Below, piece by piece: positions 36,668 through 46,000 of a stretch of 64,000 bases of DNA. This stretch comes from Candidatus Heimdallarchaeota archaeon. Lineage in GTDB: Archaea; Asgardarchaeota; Heimdallarchaeia; Heimdallarchaeales; Heimdallarchaeaceae. The stretch lies in contig JAEOSZ010000031.1 in assembly GCA_016840095.1 (NCBI GenBank), forward strand, positions 62,001 to 126,000, read 5' to 3'. How positions within the stretch are numbered: position 1 is the first letter of the stretch; every line of letters begins with the position of its first letter. The notes under the pieces were generated by a model. It made no database searches. It was not told where the DNA came from and was given only the letters and a program-made list of their open reading frames with translations. The position numbers were made by a program, and so were the translations under genes.

Positions 36668-37051
36668 CTACTCTTTCTCATTTTCAATTGTATCAATAGT
36701 TGCTAGTAAATCATCCAAACTGAAAGGTTTTCTTAGAAAATATGGGATTCCTAAATCTGCAACTTGATCTCTAGAAATTGTATCATCTGCTGTAGCTATA
36801 ATAATTTGTTTTTTGAGGGTTGGTGAAATCTCTATTAGTCTTTTCGCAACTTCTAATCCAGTTTTTTCAGGTATTCGGTTATCAATTAGAAAAACAATAT
36901 CCTCAATTTTTTCTTTTAATTGTTCAATTTTCTCTAATGCAACTCGACCACTAGAGACAATATCTTCAATTTCTATACCCTCTCTCTCAAAAAGTAATCT
37001 ATACAAATTGCTTATATCTTTCTCATCTTCTATGATATAGATTTTCTTCAT
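36668..37051 (-). CDS. Single-domain response regulator (CheY-like)
   Basis: The 127-residue receiver domain has the acidic pocket in IIEDEKD, phospho-acceptor Asp57 in FLIDNRIPEKTG, Thr87 in ATADD and Lys108 in LRKPFS. It has no output domain. It could receive phosphate from the orphan histidine kinase at 38610-41129, 1.6 kb away on the other strand. Confidence 0.9.
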   Translation of the reverse strand: MKKIYIIEDEKDISNLYRLLFEREGIEIEDIVSSGRVALEKIEQLKEKIEDIVFLIDNRIPEKTGLEVAKRLIEISPTLKKQIIIATADDTISRDQVADLGIPYFLRKPFSLDDLLATIDTIENEKE

Positions 37052-37164
37052 AGGACCTCACTATTCGATAACGGATTTGAAGAGGACTATTAAATATTTC
37101 GAAATTTTGACTAACGTTGAAAAATTAACAAAAATCTTTTAAGACAAGTAAAGAACTATTTATC

Positions 37165-37788
37165 ATGAAAAAGAACTCTTCTCTGGTTGCACTAGTTCTT
37201 ATTGTAATAGTACTAGCATCTGTTACATCAGTTAAAGCTGAGAAATTCGAATGGGACTATAATGTTAATACAGGTGCATCAAGTAGCAGAGAATTCTTTG
37301 TAACAAAAGATAATCAATTTATCCAACTAACAGTTGAGGTTCATCAAGGAGGACCAATCAATATATTCGTATTTAATAATCAAACTTTTCTCGATTGGAA
37401 TGATGGTTTCCCTGCAACTCCTGATGGTTTTGTTATTGCTTTATTTGGGGAAGCAAATATCACAGAGGGAACAAAAATTACTATAGATGGGTATCTTGGA
37501 CCTGCATTTAATTATACTGTTGAATCAATTTCTATAGGTGAAGAAACCAATACATATAATGGAACTGAAACTCTAACTACCACACTATATAACGTACGTA
37601 CTACATCAAATTATCAAGAAGCATATTATGTTATAGTGGATAACAGATCTGGAGATAGACCAGCTATAGTATCTGTAACAGCTGTTTCGACAGTTGATGC
37701 AGCAAATATTGTATCTGCTCTTGGGGGGATAATACTAGTAGCATTAGTATTCTCAAAGAGGAAGAAATGGAAAAAGTCCCCTTTTTAG
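37165..37788 (+). CDS. Exported protein with C-terminal membrane anchor, uncharacterised
   Basis: The 207-residue protein has a signal peptide (about residues 1-25), a beta-rich exterior with several N-x-S/T sites, and a C-terminal membrane helix followed by SKRKKWKKSPF. The layout repeats that of the surface proteins at 13221 and 15873. No domain is recognised. A TATA-like aatcttttaag lies 25-30 bp upstream. Confidence 0.6.
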   Translation: MKKNSSLVALVLIVIVLASVTSVKAEKFEWDYNVNTGASSSREFFVTKDNQFIQLTVEVHQGGPINIFVFNNQTFLDWNDGFPATPDGFVIALFGEANITEGTKITIDGYLGPAFNYTVESISIGEETNTYNGTETLTTTLYNVRTTSNYQEAYYVIVDNRSGDRPAIVSVTAVSTVDAANIVSALGGIILVALVFSKRKKWKKSPF

Positions 37789-37855
37789 TGTTGGAATAAG
37801 TAAGATTATTATACATCCTTTCTATTTGAAATTATCAAATACATTTGGTGTTATT

Positions 37856-38170
37856 ATGGTTAATGTTCCACATGATGAAGCTGTTAACTTTAGATACGAT
37901 ATTGTAACTGTTATTCAGAACAAAGAAATAACTAAAGAAAATCTGAAGGAATTCTCAGCGAAAGTAAAAGAGAATATTGTTAGTAATTGCACAGGTGATA
38001 GTTTAGCAATAACAGGAATGAGAGGGATGCTCAAAGTTCATTGGCATGCTGACGATCCTGCAGAAGTATTAAAGGTTCTAGAACAATTTGGAACTGTCCT
38101 ATCTCATGATGTTGAAGATATGAAGGAACAATACGAAATTTACAAAGCAAAACAACAACAAAATGAGTGA
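37856..38170 (+). CDS. Stand-alone FakA/YloV middle-domain-like protein
   Basis: The protein of about 104 residues matches the region of the bacterial fatty-acid kinase subunit FakA (DAK-related) that reads GDSLVVV... VKVHVHT... PG.VL..... G......I.NM.EQ. Here the counterparts are GDSLAITG, LKVHWHADDPAEVL and EDMKEQYE. The kinase (Dak2) domain and the FakB lipid carrier are absent. It may be a lone lipid- or acyl-binding module. The ATG at 37856 is preferred over an upstream TTG. It abuts the next gene. Confidence 0.6.
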   Translation: MVNVPHDEAVNFRYDIVTVIQNKEITKENLKEFSAKVKENIVSNCTGDSLAITGMRGMLKVHWHADDPAEVLKVLEQFGTVLSHDVEDMKEQYEIYKAKQQQNE

Positions 38171-38172
38171 AA

Positions 38173-38556
38173 ATGTCACAAATTTCCCAAATACATCTCT
38201 ATTTTTCTTTATGTAAAGATTGTGGAGAATGTTGTTTCGAGTGTGGTTTTTTAGACAAATATACAGGATGTTCTAATGAAGACTTCAGAGTGAGATCTAG
38301 ATGTTCCTCTTTTCCAATAGTTTATGGTAATCCAGAAAGTATGGGACATAAGGATTTGTGGGGAAATATCTCTTCTACAAGAACAGATTGTAATAATAAA
38401 TGGTTCTTGATAGAATTCGAAAAATGCCTTCTTCTCCAAGATGAAGTTTTCTTTCACCACCTTAGATGGATTATTGAAGAAATAAATAATGGAAAAGATA
38501 TTTCTGGTTTTGTTGTTAGTTCAAAAGATGCTATTTTGACAGTAAATCCAAAGTGA
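38173..38556 (+). CDS. YkgJ-like cysteine-cluster protein
   Basis: The protein of about 127 residues has a dense N-terminal cysteine cluster, CKDCGECCFECG with another Cys eight residues on, and two further cysteines nearby (RSRCSSFP and TDCNN). This resembles the YkgJ-type zinc or iron-binding proteins. It starts two bases after the FakA-like gene ends and is presumably cotranscribed. The metal and function are not known. Confidence 0.6.
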   Translation: MSQISQIHLYFSLCKDCGECCFECGFLDKYTGCSNEDFRVRSRCSSFPIVYGNPESMGHKDLWGNISSTRTDCNNKWFLIEFEKCLLLQDEVFFHHLRWIIEEINNGKDISGFVVSSKDAILTVNPK

Positions 38557-38609
38557 AGTATTTAAAATGTTAGCAAAAATTCAAAATACATCACAGAAAG
38601 AGTCAATTA

Positions 38610-41129
38610 ATGTCTAAGAGAATGCGTTTGGCAAGGAGGTTGACCATATACATTGTTTTGGTTCTCTTCATTTTGATGTTTTTGATAAATGGAACCATCA
38701 TTTTGGTAATGGAATTAAGGATAAAGAATATATCACAAGAAGCCTCAGAAGAATATTTGCAGGCCAAAATACAAAGTATGAATGTTTCTACTTACCAGTT
38801 TGTTCAGTCGTTCGATCATCTCGTAGGAGGACTGAAATTAGAATTAAATAACACTGTTATGACAATTAGAAATCAACTTTTTTCTAATGAAGCTAACAAC
38901 ATATATGAGCATAGTTCGATCATGTTCAATGATACAGACGAGTATGTTTATGTAAATGCATCACTAGAGATGGAAGTAGATAGAGAAGACAATCTAGGCT
39001 TTTATGACTATGATAACAATGGGATAAATGATTTTGAAACTACTGGAAGTTCTCTATACGGTGATGTTGATTCTCAACTTAATGTGTCTGGTGAATTCTA
39101 TTTACAAGTAAACGCTTCTTTTGAAGGTGAACTCTCTAACCAAAGTTCAGTGCTAATTTATGCACATAGAGGTGATGAAGTTCTAACCATCAACATAACT
39201 GAATACTATATTAACGATTATTCAAACTCCTTCAATAATCAATTTCTGAATCTATGGAATCAAGATAATTACACCTTTCCCTTGGAGTTAGAGGAGGAAC
39301 TAACATTACTTGATGTAGATTATCTAGATACATTTTTCTTGATAAAAGAACCTTATACAGATACTAATTGTTCAATAGTTTCTAGCGGTCTAAAATCCCG
39401 AATTGAGGGATGTATTAATGGAACTTTGTTTGGACAATATAATGGGCTAATTAGAGGAAACTTAAACGGTACAGCTTCTGGTTTCATCGATACCAGACCA
39501 AAAGATATGTATGATATGATGCTCCCTCTATTGAATCCAGTTTTACAGTGGGTTTACTTTGCAACTCCAAATTATATTCTTATTTTTCCATGGTTTCCTG
39601 ATTATGGAAATTCATCTCCTTTAGGACTATCTGCTGACTTCGATTGGACTAGAAGACCTTGGTATAGTGAATTACATGCTGCCGAAGATGCATCTACAAA
39701 TAAAGGATTAGAAAGTCATTTTTCAGATCTTGGTGTTGACTATGTACATCAAAATATCTTCATCTCTCTTGGACAAGCAGTTTACAATGAAACAAGTGAT
39801 TTTCAAGGATTTTGGGTCTTAGACCTTAACCTCGATTACTTGATGAATACACTAGAGCTAAGAATAACTGATGATGATTATTCATTGATAATAAATGTAG
39901 ACAAGGAAATACTATTATCTCCACAATATGCAGCGAATGTTTCAAGAAAACCAAAAGAAGAATTCCCAACTGAAAACATGGAAGATTATGAGAATCCTGA
40001 TCTTCAAGAATGTGTAAATGATGTAATAAATTTCCAAACAGGATATAGAATATTTACACACAATGAGACTCTTTATTTGTTATTGTATCAGCCAATTTAC
40101 TCAATACCCTGGTTCATGTTACATTTTTCACCTTTTGACTTAGTAATGGAAGACTTTGATCCAATTTTAGATACACTCCTGAAAAATATGAGATCCTTAG
40201 AAGTTGTGCTAATAATTGTTTCTATATCAATTATTGGTTTTGTTGGAACAGTATCATTATTCTTTGCTGTTAAGTTCACAAATTATGCTGTAACACTACT
40301 TAACGGAATGAAAGCCATTTCGGATGGAGATTTCAGTGTAAGTTTTGATGTTTCAGAAAAACGTCGGCTTAATGAAGTAAGTGAAGTGTATTTTGCTTTT
40401 GAGGAAATGGCTCTCAAACTTGATGAATCAATTAGAAAAGAGAGAGAGTCAGCTCATTTGGCTGAGCTTGCAATGGACTTGTTCACTCACGATTTGAGTA
40501 ATTATCATCAAGCAATACTTGGATACTTAGAACTAGCAAAAATGAATGGTCTTGATTCTAAAGAAAATCTGAAACACATTGATCAATCTATACGAGTCTT
40601 GAAGAGAGCAGATGAAGTTAAGGATAGAATAAGAAAACTAAGTGGTCTGGAAAAATTCTCTGAACCTTTCATTCAAAGAACTCTAGGATCTTATATTGAT
40701 AGTGCGATTACAACAATAGAAAAAACTTATCCTGATTATATTATAACTATTGTTCGAGACTTCGATTCTAAAATAGAGATTACTGCAAATGAATTCATTG
40801 AAGATGTTTTTACAAATATTTTTGAAAATTCTATCCATTCTGCAAAAAATCATCAGATAGACTTCAAGATAGCAGCTACAAGAACAAAGAAAAACCAAAA
40901 GAATTTCTGGGAGATTTCTATTGAAGATAATGGAAAAGGAATCTCTGACGAAAGAAAAGAACAAATTCTTAGCAGTTTTGAAACAGGACAGAGAATACGG
41001 GGGCTAGGAATGATGTTTATCTATCGAATTGTCAAAGCATATGAAGGTAGTATACGACTAGAAGATAGAATAGAGGGAGATTATTCACAAGGAGCAAAAA
41101 TCATCTTCAGTATAAGAGATTACGAATAA
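38610..41129 (+). CDS. Membrane-bound sensor histidine kinase
   Basis: The 839-residue protein has an N-terminal membrane helix (about 12-35), a very long extracellular sensor domain (about 40-525) with a Cache-like second half (TRRPWYSELHA, QGFWVLDLNLDYLM), and a second membrane helix (about 530-555). A HAMP-type linker leads to the kinase core: phospho-acceptor His627 in FTHDLSN, N-box FENSIHSAKN, G1 box EDNGKGIS and RGLGM. It should sense an external ligand and phosphorylate a receiver such as that at 36668. No receiver is fused or adjacent. Confidence 0.85.
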   Translation: MSKRMRLARRLTIYIVLVLFILMFLINGTIILVMELRIKNISQEASEEYLQAKIQSMNVSTYQFVQSFDHLVGGLKLELNNTVMTIRNQLFSNEANNIYEHSSIMFNDTDEYVYVNASLEMEVDREDNLGFYDYDNNGINDFETTGSSLYGDVDSQLNVSGEFYLQVNASFEGELSNQSSVLIYAHRGDEVLTINITEYYINDYSNSFNNQFLNLWNQDNYTFPLELEEELTLLDVDYLDTFFLIKEPYTDTNCSIVSSGLKSRIEGCINGTLFGQYNGLIRGNLNGTASGFIDTRPKDMYDMMLPLLNPVLQWVYFATPNYILIFPWFPDYGNSSPLGLSADFDWTRRPWYSELHAAEDASTNKGLESHFSDLGVDYVHQNIFISLGQAVYNETSDFQGFWVLDLNLDYLMNTLELRITDDDYSLIINVDKEILLSPQYAANVSRKPKEEFPTENMEDYENPDLQECVNDVINFQTGYRIFTHNETLYLLLYQPIYSIPWFMLHFSPFDLVMEDFDPILDTLLKNMRSLEVVLIIVSISIIGFVGTVSLFFAVKFTNYAVTLLNGMKAISDGDFSVSFDVSEKRRLNEVSEVYFAFEEMALKLDESIRKERESAHLAELAMDLFTHDLSNYHQAILGYLELAKMNGLDSKENLKHIDQSIRVLKRADEVKDRIRKLSGLEKFSEPFIQRTLGSYIDSAITTIEKTYPDYIITIVRDFDSKIEITANEFIEDVFTNIFENSIHSAKNHQIDFKIAATRTKKNQKNFWEISIEDNGKGISDERKEQILSSFETGQRIRGLGMMFIYRIVKAYEGSIRLEDRIEGDYSQGAKIIFSIRDYE

Positions 41130-41134
41130 GAAAA

Positions 41135-41455
41135 CTATTCCTTGAGTTCTTCTTTTTCTTCCTCATTCTTCTCTTCCTGTCGTTTATTGTAGTCTCTTAC
41201 GTCTTCTCTTAAACTTCTAAATAAAGGTATGACAACAAGAAAAATTATCACAGCTGTCAGAACAATGCTAAAAATAACCCAAGGTGTTTCAATAATCCCT
41301 TTCCCTATCCATAAATCTCTGATTCCCAAACCTGCAGAGACTGCCCACAGTATAGAAATTGCTGCTAAAGCTATATATTTTCCTGTTTTTGATAATTTGA
41401 TCTCAACTTCAGTAGATTGAATGTCTTCAGCCTCATTGTCTTCAGTATCTGACAT
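41135..41455 (-). CDS. Small membrane protein, uncharacterised
   Basis: The 106-residue protein has an acidic N-terminus, two hydrophobic helices (about residues 27-45 and 57-80) and a highly charged Lys/Glu tail. It is convergent with the histidine kinase gene. No family is recognised. Confidence 0.6.
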   Translation of the reverse strand: MSDTEDNEAEDIQSTEVEIKLSKTGKYIALAAISILWAVSAGLGIRDLWIGKGIIETPWVIFSIVLTAVIIFLVVIPLFRSLREDVRDYNKRQEEKNEEEKEELKE

Positions 41456-41585
41456 AAGTTGGAAAAATCAAAAGGTTTCTTAACTTTTTGGATGAATGAT
41501 GATTTATCAAATTTAGATAAAGAATGTGATTTCATAAGTAAATATTTAAAAATTAATTAGAAAAGAAAAACTGAAGGTGTAAGCC

Positions 41586-42650
41586 ATGAGTTACGAAATA
41601 AATGAAGAATTCTTAGAAAAACTAGTAACAACACCACGAGCTACAGGGTATGAATTCCCAGCTCAAGTTGTTATGAAAGAATACTTAGAGAATGATGTTG
41701 ATAAAGTAAAGGTGGATAATGTAGGTAACTTGTATGCTATAATAAATCCAGAAAGTCCTTTCAAAATTATGCTGGCCGGTCATATTGACCAGATAGGTTT
41801 CCAAATCTCCCACATAGATGATAATGGGTATCTGTGGATACAGCCCTTGGGTGGATTTGATACTTCAACAATCCCAGGAAAAAGAGTTAGAGTTATTTCT
41901 GAAAAAGGAGAATTTCTTGGTGTTTTAGGAAAAAAAGCAATCCATTTAATGAAACCAGATGAAAGGAAAAAAGCTCCAGAAATGGAGAAACTTTTCATAG
42001 ACATTGGTGCTAAGGATAAGGAGGAAGCTCTAACTAAAGTAGATGTTGGAGACTTTGCCGTTTGGGACTATGGATATCAGAGATTAGGTGATAATAACTT
42101 CGCAGTATCCTCAGGTTTTGATGATGCTATAGGTTCTTTTATTGTTGCAGAAATAATGAAAGAACTAGCGAAGGATAAAAGCTTCTATGCTGGAGTATAT
42201 GGTGTATCTACAGTACAGGAAGAAATTGGTCTTAGAGGTGCTCATGTAGCAGCTGAAAAGATCAAACCAGATGTAGGTATTGCATTTGATGTAGGTTTTG
42301 CTGCAGATGCTCCAGAAATCGAGAAAAAGATGGTTGGAGATACAAAACTTGGAGGAGGACCTATTATTTCAATGGGACCAAATTTCAACCCAGTAGTTGT
42401 TAAAAAGTTCTTTAAACTAGCTGAAGAAACAGATATACCTTATCAGAAACATGCAGCAAATAGGGGAACTGGAACAGATGCAAATGCTATCCAATTATCA
42501 GGAGCTGCAACTGGTCTATTAGGGATTCCTAACAGATACATGCATACAGCTTCTGAAGTTATAAGCCTAGATGATATAAAAAATATCATTAATCTGGTTG
42601 TAGTATTCATTAAATCAATAAAAGAAGGAGATAATTTCTTACCTCTTTAA
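41586..42650 (+). CDS. M42 family metallo-aminopeptidase
   Basis: The 354-residue protein has the dinuclear zinc ligands of the M42 (TET) family: AGHIDQIG, SGFDDAIGS, the catalytic glutamates in VQEEIGLRG and AFDVGFAAD, and a late MHTASEV. It likely forms dodecameric tetrahedral particles that trim peptides left by LonB or the proteasome. A TATA-like aaatatttaaaa is about 35 bp upstream, and a GGTG element ten bases before the ATG may aid initiation. Confidence 0.9.
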   Translation: MSYEINEEFLEKLVTTPRATGYEFPAQVVMKEYLENDVDKVKVDNVGNLYAIINPESPFKIMLAGHIDQIGFQISHIDDNGYLWIQPLGGFDTSTIPGKRVRVISEKGEFLGVLGKKAIHLMKPDERKKAPEMEKLFIDIGAKDKEEALTKVDVGDFAVWDYGYQRLGDNNFAVSSGFDDAIGSFIVAEIMKELAKDKSFYAGVYGVSTVQEEIGLRGAHVAAEKIKPDVGIAFDVGFAADAPEIEKKMVGDTKLGGGPIISMGPNFNPVVVKKFFKLAEETDIPYQKHAANRGTGTDANAIQLSGAATGLLGIPNRYMHTASEVISLDDIKNIINLVVVFIKSIKEGDNFLPL

Positions 42651-42654
42651 TTTC

Positions 42655-42668
42655 CCTTTTTTTCTATT
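42655..42668 (+). terminator. T-rich terminator-like stretch
   Basis: The run ccctttttttctat follows the M42 stop codon in a 13-bp gap between convergent genes. T-runs of this kind end transcription in archaea. No stem-loop is visible. Confidence 0.35.
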
Positions 42669-43500
42669 CTATTAACATTGTATAGTCAAAATTGGTAACT
42701 GAATGGGTTAATGCTCCAGAAGATATTAGGTCTACGCCTTCTAAAGCATATGAACTGAGATTTTCAAGATTTATATTACCTGATAGTTCAATTAATGAGT
42801 CGTTTTTGATTGACTTAACCTTAGGAATTGTTTTCCTTGCTAGTTCGGGTGAAAAATTATCTAACATAATTATATCTGCCCCAGCATTTGCTGCTTCCAA
42901 AGCTTGATCTTCATTTTGAACTTCAACTTCAATCTTTTTGCTAAAGCTTGTCTCACTTTTAGCTTTTTGAATAGCTTCTGTTAACGATCTAAAGCTTCTA
43001 AGATGGTTTTCTTTCAAAAGAACATTGTCCGATAAATTAAATCTGTGAGTATCCCCTCCTCCAATAACTACAGCATATTTATCGTATTTACCCAAACCAG
43101 GAACTACTTTTCTAGTAGCACAAATTCTAAGACTTGGATTGGTTTTTTGAGCAATTTCAGCCATCTTAGAAGTTTGAGTTGCAATTCCTGAAAGTCTTCC
43201 AAGTATATTAAGAGAAACTCTTTCAGCTTGTAGAAGACTGAGTATATCTCCTTTAACAATTGCAACAGCTGTTTTCGGTGAGACACTTTCTCCTTCATTT
43301 ACTAGTATTTCACACTCTGCACCTAAGAATTCAAAAATGCGTTTAACAAAAAGGAGACCTGCAACAATACCTGCTTGTTTAGTATAGATTTTACCTTCAG
43401 CCTTTTTACTTGGCAACAAAGATGTTGTTACATCCCAATAAGGAATATCTTCCTCAATCCATTTTTTAATGTCTTCATCAACTAAAACTAAGGGGATCAT
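42664..43500 (-). CDS. nadC: Nicotinate-nucleotide pyrophosphorylase (quinolinate phosphoribosyltransferase)
   Basis: The 278-residue enzyme joins quinolinate and PRPP to give nicotinate mononucleotide. Diagnostic features are the ATRKVVPGLGKYDKYAV block, GGGDTHRFNL, LLKENHL and the later VEVQNEDQA with IIMLDNFSPE. It lies 18 bp downstream of nadA on the same strand, forming the nadA-nadC operon. Its PRPP substrate comes from the Prs enzyme encoded at 7183. Confidence 0.93.
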   Translation of the reverse strand: MIPLVLVDEDIKKWIEEDIPYWDVTTSLLPSKKAEGKIYTKQAGIVAGLLFVKRIFEFLGAECEILVNEGESVSPKTAVAIVKGDILSLLQAERVSLNILGRLSGIATQTSKMAEIAQKTNPSLRICATRKVVPGLGKYDKYAVVIGGGDTHRFNLSDNVLLKENHLRSFRSLTEAIQKAKSETSFSKKIEVEVQNEDQALEAANAGADIIMLDNFSPELARKTIPKVKSIKNDSLIELSGNINLENLSSYALEGVDLISSGALTHSVTNFDYTMLIE

Positions 43501-43518
43501 CTGTTTTTGACTCTCTTC

Positions 43519-44544
43519 TTAATATTTTAGCATATTGTTTACTGCTCTAAAAGCCTTTTTACGAATTTCTTCATCTAGTTCGATAACATTATCATCAGTA
43601 GGTTTTTCCAGAGCTTTCCAGGTAGCAAAAAGATCATTTCTTTTCATACTTATACAGATCATTTTACTATCTTCAAACTGAACATCAGGAAATTCAATTT
43701 TCATACGATCTATGAAACCTTGTTCAGTTAGAAACAATACTTTATCACCCTTAGAAGCTTTGGCAGCATAACGATGCATGTCACCAGTTCCACCGGCATA
43801 ATCAACAGTTTCTATGATTTCTGGTCTGCATTCAAAATGAGCAAAAGTTTTAGTTTCTTTATCTTGAATAAGTCTTTCTAATCTTTTCATAGTGAGTGCG
43901 TGATGAGTTCTACAAAAACCATGCCATGTGATAATGTTCTTTCCTGTCAATTTTGCTAGATTGTGTCCCATATTTTCATCAGGGATAAAGATAATTGTAT
44001 CCTCTTCTAAGCTTTCAATGATTCTGCGAGCATTTGCTGATGTACAACAAATATCTGATTCAGCTTTAACATCTGCATTAGTGTTTACATAGCATACAAC
44101 TGGAGCACCAGGATTTTCATCCTTTAGTTTCTTGACATCTTCTCCGGTAATTGAATCTGCTAAAGTACAATCTCTCCCTCTTGCTGGAACAAGAACTAAC
44201 TTTTCTGGATTGAGTATCTTTACAGACTCAGCCATAAAATCAACACCACAGAACAAGATTCGTTTTTCTGGAATTTCAGTTGCTTTTTTAGCAAGAGCTA
44301 ACGAATCACCTACAATATCAGCAATTCCGAAAACTATATCTGCTGTTTGATAAGAATGTGCTAAGATCTTGAATCCTTTCTCCTTCTTTAATTGGTTAAT
44401 CCTGTAAGTAAATGGAGCAATTGATTCACAGGCACTTCTAGTCCAGCCTAGAGGATTCAATTTAACATATAATCTCTCAACTTCTTCCTCTAGTAAACCG
44501 AACTCCTCTCTTCGTATTTCAGGAGTTTCTTCTACAACTACCAT
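43519..44544 (-). CDS. nadA: Quinolinate synthase
   Basis: The 341-residue Fe-S enzyme condenses iminoaspartate with dihydroxyacetone phosphate. It has the three cluster cysteines in FCGVDFMAES, DICCTSANA and FECRPEI, plus AHSYQTADI and the later SKGDKVLFLTEQG segment. The aspartate oxidase or dehydrogenase that makes iminoaspartate is not in the window. The gene heads the nadA-nadC operon and is divergent from the NAD-kinase-like regulator candidate, across a 311-bp gap. Confidence 0.92.
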   Translation of the reverse strand: MVVVEETPEIRREEFGLLEEEVERLYVKLNPLGWTRSACESIAPFTYRINQLKKEKGFKILAHSYQTADIVFGIADIVGDSLALAKKATEIPEKRILFCGVDFMAESVKILNPEKLVLVPARGRDCTLADSITGEDVKKLKDENPGAPVVCYVNTNADVKAESDICCTSANARRIIESLEEDTIIFIPDENMGHNLAKLTGKNIITWHGFCRTHHALTMKRLERLIQDKETKTFAHFECRPEIIETVDYAGGTGDMHRYAAKASKGDKVLFLTEQGFIDRMKIEFPDVQFEDSKMICISMKRNDLFATWKALEKPTDDNVIELDEEIRKKAFRAVNNMLKY

Positions 44545-44855
44545 CTCAACCGGACTACTCTTTTAAGAATCGCATTTAAAGACTGTTCGTTTAAGGACAA
44601 AATTGAACAATGATTTACACTATAAACCTTAAAACCTTTGAAAAATTGACTCTTAAGACATTTGCTAGTATACTATAAGCAAAAATTGCCTATTCTTTTC
44701 GGAGAAAACGACAAAGGAAGTAAGTTTGGATGTCTCTAAATACGATATGTAAAATTCATATGTAGGAGAAATTCTTCATTTTCACTGTTTTCTATGGTAA
44801 AACTATAAATAAATATGAGATATTATTATTAAGCTAAGTATATGTTGATGGAATA
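44545..44855. promoter_or_regulatory. 311-bp divergent regulatory region between nadA and the NADK-HTH gene
   Basis: The gap contains no credible gene. It holds a perfect 10-bp palindrome TAGTATACTA at 44667-44676, loosely flanked by TTGC and GCAA. A 17-bp near-palindrome lies at 44745-44761 (ATATG arms around an A/T core), and TATA-like ctataaataaat is near 44804-44815, about 45 bp before the plus-strand ATG. These are candidate operators for a regulator of NAD synthesis, but binding is not shown by sequence alone. Confidence 0.4.
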
Positions 44856-45902
44856 ATGATAATAGCTCTATATATTGCAAATGAATCCCTCTCAAAAAAA
44901 TTTGCAAATACTATAAAGGATACACTGGTAGAATTAGATGCAGAAGTAGAAATTATCGAATTTGAAGATGAGATTCTGAATGAAGAAAACTGGGAAAATC
45001 TGATGAATGATTTTTCTAATCAAAAAGCTAACTGCATTATTTCTGTAGGTGATACTGGAACATTTCTTAGAGCAATCTTTCTATCAAGATCTTCGATTCC
45101 AGTGGTAGCTGCATCATCTGAAAGTGTGAGTTTTTTCACTGAAATAAGTCCGATTAACATGAGTTATACTTTAGCTAGTATACTTAATCGGAAATATGAT
45201 GTTGACAATTATCATAGAGTAGTCTTCCAAGATTCAGGAAACAATATTCCAATTCCAGCTTTAAATGAAATCGCAATTTTTCCAAAAGATTCTGCACTAC
45301 TAATGAACTATACTTTGATTATTGATAAGAATCAACTCTATCGAGGAAGAGCAGATGGTCTTATTGTATCAACATCTTTGGGAAGCACAGGTTATGCTCT
45401 ATCTAGTGGGGGACCGATTGCATTTGGAAATCCAGATGTGCTGATAATTGTTCCAGTTAACCCTCTAAATAAAGAACACATTCCATTAGTTGTTCCAATT
45501 GATTCGGAAATTAAATTGGTGAATTTGCGCTCTAGATCACCTCTTGAAGCTATTATTGATGGACAAATGAGGATAGGGATTGATGAAGAAATATTAGTTA
45601 GAAAATCAGCTTCTACAGCTAGAATTATTAGATTCCAAGCAAAGAAAAACATACTTGCTAAATTGAGAAACAGACTAGTTGAATTGGATCTTCGAACTTT
45701 GGAGCGTGTCCCTCCTTCAGCAAAATACATCTTTAAATTGCTTTTAACAGAAGGGGAAATGACTCAAAAGGACTTAATTGAGAGCACAGGATTACCAAAT
45801 AGAACAGTTCGTAATGCACTTTCTATACTCAAGGAAAAAGGTGTGATTAATCAAAGACCTCACTTGAGAGATGCTAGACAATCAATCTACTTTGTTGAAT
45901 GA
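44856..45902 (+). CDS. NAD-kinase-fold protein with altered GGDGT motif fused to a winged helix
   Basis: The 348-residue protein aligns with NAD kinase: NE motif (137-138, ALNEIAI), and the NAD-binding block DGLIVSTSLGSTGYALSSGGP (about 168-188). The kinase motif GGDGTFL reads GDTGTFL (residues 65-71), so the catalytic Asp is Thr67. The last 65 residues form a winged helix-turn-helix with EMTQKDLIESTGLPNRTV and a wing. A protein that binds NAD(P) but may not phosphorylate it, joined to a DNA-binding domain and facing nadA-nadC, looks like an NAD-responsive transcription factor. A true kinase using other residues remains possible. Confidence 0.8.
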   Translation: MIIALYIANESLSKKFANTIKDTLVELDAEVEIIEFEDEILNEENWENLMNDFSNQKANCIISVGDTGTFLRAIFLSRSSIPVVAASSESVSFFTEISPINMSYTLASILNRKYDVDNYHRVVFQDSGNNIPIPALNEIAIFPKDSALLMNYTLIIDKNQLYRGRADGLIVSTSLGSTGYALSSGGPIAFGNPDVLIIVPVNPLNKEHIPLVVPIDSEIKLVNLRSRSPLEAIIDGQMRIGIDEEILVRKSASTARIIRFQAKKNILAKLRNRLVELDLRTLERVPPSAKYIFKLLLTEGEMTQKDLIESTGLPNRTVRNALSILKEKGVINQRPHLRDARQSIYFVE

Positions 45903-46000
45903 AATTCTTCTTACGCTAGTACTATCAGTTTTCTTAAATATTCCACCTACATAATATTGTGAGAGAATACTCTACAATATCTAGGGGATAAAAGTTGAAT

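Noticed and set aside
36668-41129. A complete two-component operon of the receiver at 36668 and the kinase at 38610
   Set aside because: They lie on opposite strands with three unrelated genes between, so pairing is only a possibility.
44609-44677. 22-codon ORF in the nadA upstream gap
   Set aside because: Very short, no ribosome binding site or conserved motif, and it spans the palindrome.
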